Positions 5,925 to 8,473 of a DNA stretch of 8,473 bases are shown piece by piece. Under the pieces are notes generated by a model. That model was not told the DNA's origin and searched no databases. It worked only from the letters and a program-made list of their open reading frames with translations. The stretch is from Zymomonas sp. (lineage in GTDB: Bacteria > Pseudomonadota > Alphaproteobacteria > Sphingomonadales > Sphingomonadaceae), in assembly GCF_020216885.1 (NCBI RefSeq), contig NZ_JAIWON010000140.1, positions 1-8,473 on the forward strand. The letters run 5' to 3'. The position numbers and the translations under genes are program-made. Position 1 is the first letter of the stretch. Each line of letters opens with the position of its first letter.

Positions 5925-7951
5925 GCCGGACTCCGTTGTTTTATGAACCCTGGTGCATCAGGAAACATATTGCGACGTAAGCTGACTAAGGCGGTCAGCC
6001 CTTCGCGGCGATCGATTGAATTATGTAGATCCACAAAGCTATCAATAACGCGATCAATATCTATCAAAATGGTATCCGAAGATTCGGCGTTCGGTGACCG
6101 TGACAATTCGTCATAATAACCAGCGATGGCTTGCGCCAAGGTGGATATTTGATGACGGACATTTTCATCAACACGGGCAGCCAGTTGTCGCAAGCGCAGC
6201 ATACAGATACCGATACGCAAATCGCGAATACCATCATCGCGGATAACATTCTGATCTGTCCCTGTTGCTGAAACACGCGGCGCCATAAGACCGATACGAT
6301 CGAGCATACGGCTTGACCAATCGACGATATCGGGCGCGCCCGGTCGTCTTAAGGTTGCCGAAAGATCACGCCATCCAGATTGCAGAAGCCTTCTGACCAT
6401 CACATCGGCACCGATGACGCGCATTACTTTGAAACCGACAAGGGAGATGCCGCAGCCGGTAATAATGGCCAAACCATTGTTAAAATAAAGCTCGAAATCG
6501 GCAGAATAAGCCGGATGGATTGCCATTGTTAGGTTAAAGACAACCATAAAAGGTCGGACAATCGGCAGGTAGTTCTGATCAGCAGTGAGATAGCCGATAA
6601 TGAACAGCACAGGGAACATTGTCAGCATGACCAATTCAAATTCGTGAATTTGTGTCATGATGGCAAATACATAAAAACCGGCGACAATCACCCCGATGAC
6701 AGCCCCGAGGAGATAATGCCCCTGTTGTTTAACAGGGTCACCTGCCTGAGCAGACAGACCGAACGACATAGCTGCCAAAAGGCAACCTGTTGAACCATTT
6801 GGCCAACTGGTCATAATCCAGAAAATGGATGAAGCCATAATGACCATAAACAATGTCAAAGCGGTTAAAGCCGCCATACCATAGTCGCGATGCATTGAAC
6901 GAACGCGATGGGCGCTACTTAAAGCGGCAATCATGGCGGGAGGATGATCTTCTGGATGGCTGACGGCTTCGACCAGCAAACGGGTCGATTGCAAGGCTTC
7001 GATCAAATGACGCAGTCGCCCGATCATGTTCAGTTCGAGCAATTCGCGCCAATTTTCAACCTTTAGTTTTTCACCCAAAGCATTGCCGCGCGCAATCAAA
7101 CGACTGGCTTCTGCCGCATCATCAACGGGGGGATCGGCAACCCATTGCCGAACAGATTCGACATAGGCGGTAATCTCTTCTGACATGCCGCCGGCATCGT
7201 CAATTTCCCTTGTCCGATCTTCCATAGCGGCGATAACAGGCATCAAAAGAATAATCTGATCCTGAACCGCAGCCAATGCCATACGGGTTGGCCGCAATCC
7301 CGCCGTATCATAGGGAATATGTGTCCCAAGAAAATGAACATTGGTAAGGTCAACAGTCAGATTCTGGCGGTCTTTCGCATCAATATCCGTCATATCTCCG
7401 GCCAAGGCATGGTTAGCCCAGCGTTCGCAATCATGAAGAATCTGATCCAATTGACGCGATAAAAGATTACTGACGGAATGGGGAAAAAGAACGGAATGGA
7501 CAAAGCCTGCAGACACAACCCCAAAGCAGATTTCCTGAAGTCGAAGAGAGGCTATATGGAAAACATTGATAGGGTTTTCTACGCTAAGAAAGCCAATAAC
7601 AGAGGCCGTAACGATACCAAGAAAGAAGATGTAAGAGCGCGGTGAGCGGTCAAGCACCACAATAAAAATACAAAAAGACGCCCACAACCCCAAAATCATA
7701 CAGAGAAAAAGCGGGGCATTATCAAATTTTGGCACAACGGCCAGAACAAAAGTAGCGCCAAGGAAGGAACCAATGACGCGATAAAATGATTTAGAACGTA
7801 TAGCCCCCGTAAGTGGATGACTGACGATATAGACAGTCGTCATCGCCCAGAAAGGACGTTCAAGCCCAATCCGCATAGAGACATAGAGGCCGAGCATTGC
7901 AGCTATATAACAGTTAAGCGCAAAAGCTGCCTGCCGTAAATTAAACAGCAT
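5921..7951 (-). CDS. FUSC/AaeB-family inner-membrane efflux transporter
   Basis: This 676-residue protein is the first gene of the operon and the inner-membrane transporter. FUSC proteins such as AaeB (655 residues) export aromatic carboxylic acids and related compounds. Two membrane bundles flank a central soluble region. The N-terminal bundle has about six helices (roughly 8-157) and includes P-F-W-A-M-T-T-V-Y (33-41) and the family signature V-L-D-R-S-P-R-S-Y (99-107). The soluble region spans about 160-350. The second bundle (roughly 355-512) includes W-P-N-G-S-T-G (383-389). A helical C-terminal region of about 160 residues completes it. The ATG at 7949-7951 has a weak ribosome site, AGGCG, 6 bases upstream, which lies inside a 9-bp inverted repeat. 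The stop overlaps the DUF1656 start. No regulator gene, such as AaeR-type LysR, is adjacent within the window. Confidence 0.93.
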   Translation of the reverse strand: MLFNLRQAAFALNCYIAAMLGLYVSMRIGLERPFWAMTTVYIVSHPLTGAIRSKSFYRVIGSFLGATFVLAVVPKFDNAPLFLCMILGLWASFCIFIVVLDRSPRSYIFFLGIVTASVIGFLSVENPINVFHIASLRLQEICFGVVSAGFVHSVLFPHSVSNLLSRQLDQILHDCERWANHALAGDMTDIDAKDRQNLTVDLTNVHFLGTHIPYDTAGLRPTRMALAAVQDQIILLMPVIAAMEDRTREIDDAGGMSEEITAYVESVRQWVADPPVDDAAEASRLIARGNALGEKLKVENWRELLELNMIGRLRHLIEALQSTRLLVEAVSHPEDHPPAMIAALSSAHRVRSMHRDYGMAALTALTLFMVIMASSIFWIMTSWPNGSTGCLLAAMSFGLSAQAGDPVKQQGHYLLGAVIGVIVAGFYVFAIMTQIHEFELVMLTMFPVLFIIGYLTADQNYLPIVRPFMVVFNLTMAIHPAYSADFELYFNNGLAIITGCGISLVGFKVMRVIGADVMVRRLLQSGWRDLSATLRRPGAPDIVDWSSRMLDRIGLMAPRVSATGTDQNVIRDDGIRDLRIGICMLRLRQLAARVDENVRHQISTLAQAIAGYYDELSRSPNAESSDTILIDIDRVIDSFVDLHNSIDRREGLTALVSLRRNMFPDAPGFIKQRSPA

Positions 7952-7957
7952 CGCAGT

Positions 7958-7985
7958 CGCCTATCATAGCAAGGGTTGATAGGCG
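7958..7985 (-). promoter_or_regulatory. Perfect inverted repeat covering the FUSC ribosome binding site
   Basis: Read on the minus strand, CGCCTATCA (7985-7977) and TGATAGGCG (7966-7958) pair perfectly over 9 bp with a 10-base spacer. The second arm contains the only Shine-Dalgarno-like AGGCG and ends 6 bases before the FUSC ATG. In RNA the hairpin would hide the ribosome site; in DNA the arm centres are 19 bases apart, about two helical turns, as in a dimer operator. Another copy of CCTATCAA lies upstream at 8217-8210. Confidence 0.6.
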
Positions 7986-8015
7986 CAGTGGCCTGTCTTT
8001 TACCCTTGTGCAATG

Positions 8016-8044
8016 TTTATAGTGTAAAACGGTCATATCATACA
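8016..8044 (-). promoter_or_regulatory. Possible promoter of the efflux operon (proximal)
   Basis: On the minus strand TATAAA (8021-8016) is a good -10 match, about 65 bases before the FUSC start. The hexamer 17 bases upstream, TGTATG (8044-8039), is a poor -35, so an activator may be needed. The transcript would carry the inverted repeat at 7958-7985. Confidence 0.3.
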
Positions 8045-8150
8045 TAATCGGGCAGACATCACCTGTTAAGAAAAGCGTTTTATGCCTATTTGTAAAAAAA
8101 TAGGGAATAAAAATCTTCCTAGTCCTCTCCCCCCCCTTTAATCCAGTGGT

Positions 8151-8179
8151 TTTATACAGTCACTTAAATTTAGTGGCAG
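8151..8179 (-). promoter_or_regulatory. Possible promoter of the efflux operon (distal)
   Basis: On the minus strand CTGCCA (8179-8174; 4 of 6 matches) and TATAAA (8156-8151; 5 of 6) are separated by exactly 17 bases. It would give a leader of about 190 bases that includes the G8 run (8136-8129) and both downstream hairpins. Confidence 0.35.
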
Positions 8180-8244
8180 GAAAGCGTTGTAGGGCTTAAA
8201 AAATTGTGTTTGATAGGTCTTTTTTGAAAAGAAACGCTCAAAAT

Positions 8245-8293
8245 CCCTAAAATTAGGGCGATTTAGGATGGTGAAATTTATTGAAACCATCCT
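8245..8293. repeat. Two adjacent hairpins of unknown role
   Basis: CCCTAA (8245-8250) and TTAGGG (8253-8258) form a 6-bp inverted repeat with a 2-base centre. Directly after, AGGATGGT (8265-8272) and ACCATCCT (8286-8293) form a perfect 8-bp stem with a 13-base loop. Neither is followed by a clear T tract on the plus strand, so they are weak as terminators. They may be protein-binding sites or the end of a gene beyond the right edge. Confidence 0.4.
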
Positions 8294-8401
8294 TGTGATA
8301 TTTTCGATTGATAATTTACAAAAAAATAGAGAGAATAAAAATTATATAATAAATTATAAAATAATTATTTTATTTTAATTTATTGAATAAATAAAACTTT
8401 T

Positions 8402-8473
8402 ATGAAAGACGGCTTATCAATAGCAATAATTGCTGTTCCACATAAAATGCCCCAATCATCTTTCCCTGTTTTA
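8402..8473 (+). other. Possible start of a gene running off the right edge (undecided)
   Basis: From the ATG at 8402 a frame stays open to the window end (24 codons, beginning M-K-D-G-L-S-I-A). The upstream DNA is AT-rich but lacks a ribosome site. Two minus-strand frames are also open here; one would enter from the right edge and stop at TAA 8382-8380. Base composition rises to normal coding levels only after about 8405, so some gene edge is plausible, but its strand cannot be decided. The protein is not recognised. Confidence 0.2.

Larger units (their letters stand above)
7952..8473. other. 522-base region without a convincing complete gene, upstream of the efflux operon
   Basis: This stretch holds the likely control region of the efflux operon, plus unexplained sequence. 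From left to right it contains: an inverted repeat at the FUSC ribosome site (7958-7985); an AT-rich promoter-like patch (8016-8044); a 7-bp hairpin CCTATTT/AAATAGG (8085-8104); an 8-C tract (8129-8136); a second promoter-like pair (8151-8179); related AGCGTT motifs (8074, 8183, and inverted near 8233); two hairpins (8245-8258 and 8265-8293); and a nearly pure A/T block (about 8322-8400). A short open frame begins near the right edge. Confidence 0.7.

Noticed and set aside
8045..8070. Short leader peptide (minus strand, about 8 codons, M-S-A-R-L-C-M-I) upstream of the FUSC gene
   Set aside because: It has only a poorly spaced AGG, no run of regulatory codons, and could arise by chance in a leader this long.
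7952..8473. CRISPR array or mobile-element ends in the noncoding region
   Set aside because: Repeats are few, imperfect and unevenly spaced; no transposase fragment or terminal repeat pair with target duplication was found.

Overview
The window looks like chromosomal DNA from a low-GC, sphingomonad-type alphaproteobacterium. Moderate-GC genes are separated by strongly AT-rich spacers. A short sphingomonad-style thiamine-phosphate-synthase homologue and a NodT-type pump are present. The best guess from memory is Zymomonas mobilis or a close relative. This is recognition by eye, not a database match. No phage, transposon, CRISPR array, tRNA or rRNA was seen.

Left part (1-2758), single-gene units. 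The window opens in the last ~110 codons of the disaggregase gene clpB (+). A hairpin terminator that works in both directions separates clpB from a convergent minus-strand gene for a degenerate thiamine-phosphate-synthase/TenI-like protein. A divergent spacer follows, and then a plus-strand gene for a stand-alone JAB/MPN+ (RadC C-terminal type) protein with its own AT-rich terminator. After a 242-base spacer with a long-range inverted repeat comes a soluble diacylglycerol-kinase-family lipid kinase (+).

Right part (2819-8473), one efflux unit. A strong two-way terminator (2819-2850) closes both the lipid kinase gene and a four-gene minus-strand operon. In transcription order the operon encodes a FUSC/AaeB-type inner-membrane transporter, a DUF1656/AaeX-type two-helix membrane protein, an HlyD/AaeA-type periplasmic adaptor and a NodT-type outer-membrane lipoprotein channel. 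The genes overlap by 4 bases (ATGA), are 8 bases apart, and overlap by 4 bases (GTGA), so translation is probably coupled. Together they would form a complete tripartite exporter crossing both membranes. By analogy with E. coli AaeXAB the substrates may be aromatic carboxylic acids or similar organic acids, but the sequence does not fix the substrate.

Upstream of the operon lie 522 bases without a convincing complete gene. They hold possible minus-strand promoters, an 8-C tract, repeated motifs, several hairpins, a very AT-rich block and a short undecided open frame at the edge. The most notable element is a perfect 9-bp inverted repeat just before the FUSC start that could hide the ribosome binding site or serve as an operator. 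The adaptor and channel proteins both carry unusual hydrophilic C-terminal tails. Nothing here clearly amounts to a wholly new system; the efflux unit and its leader are the best candidates for something undescribed.
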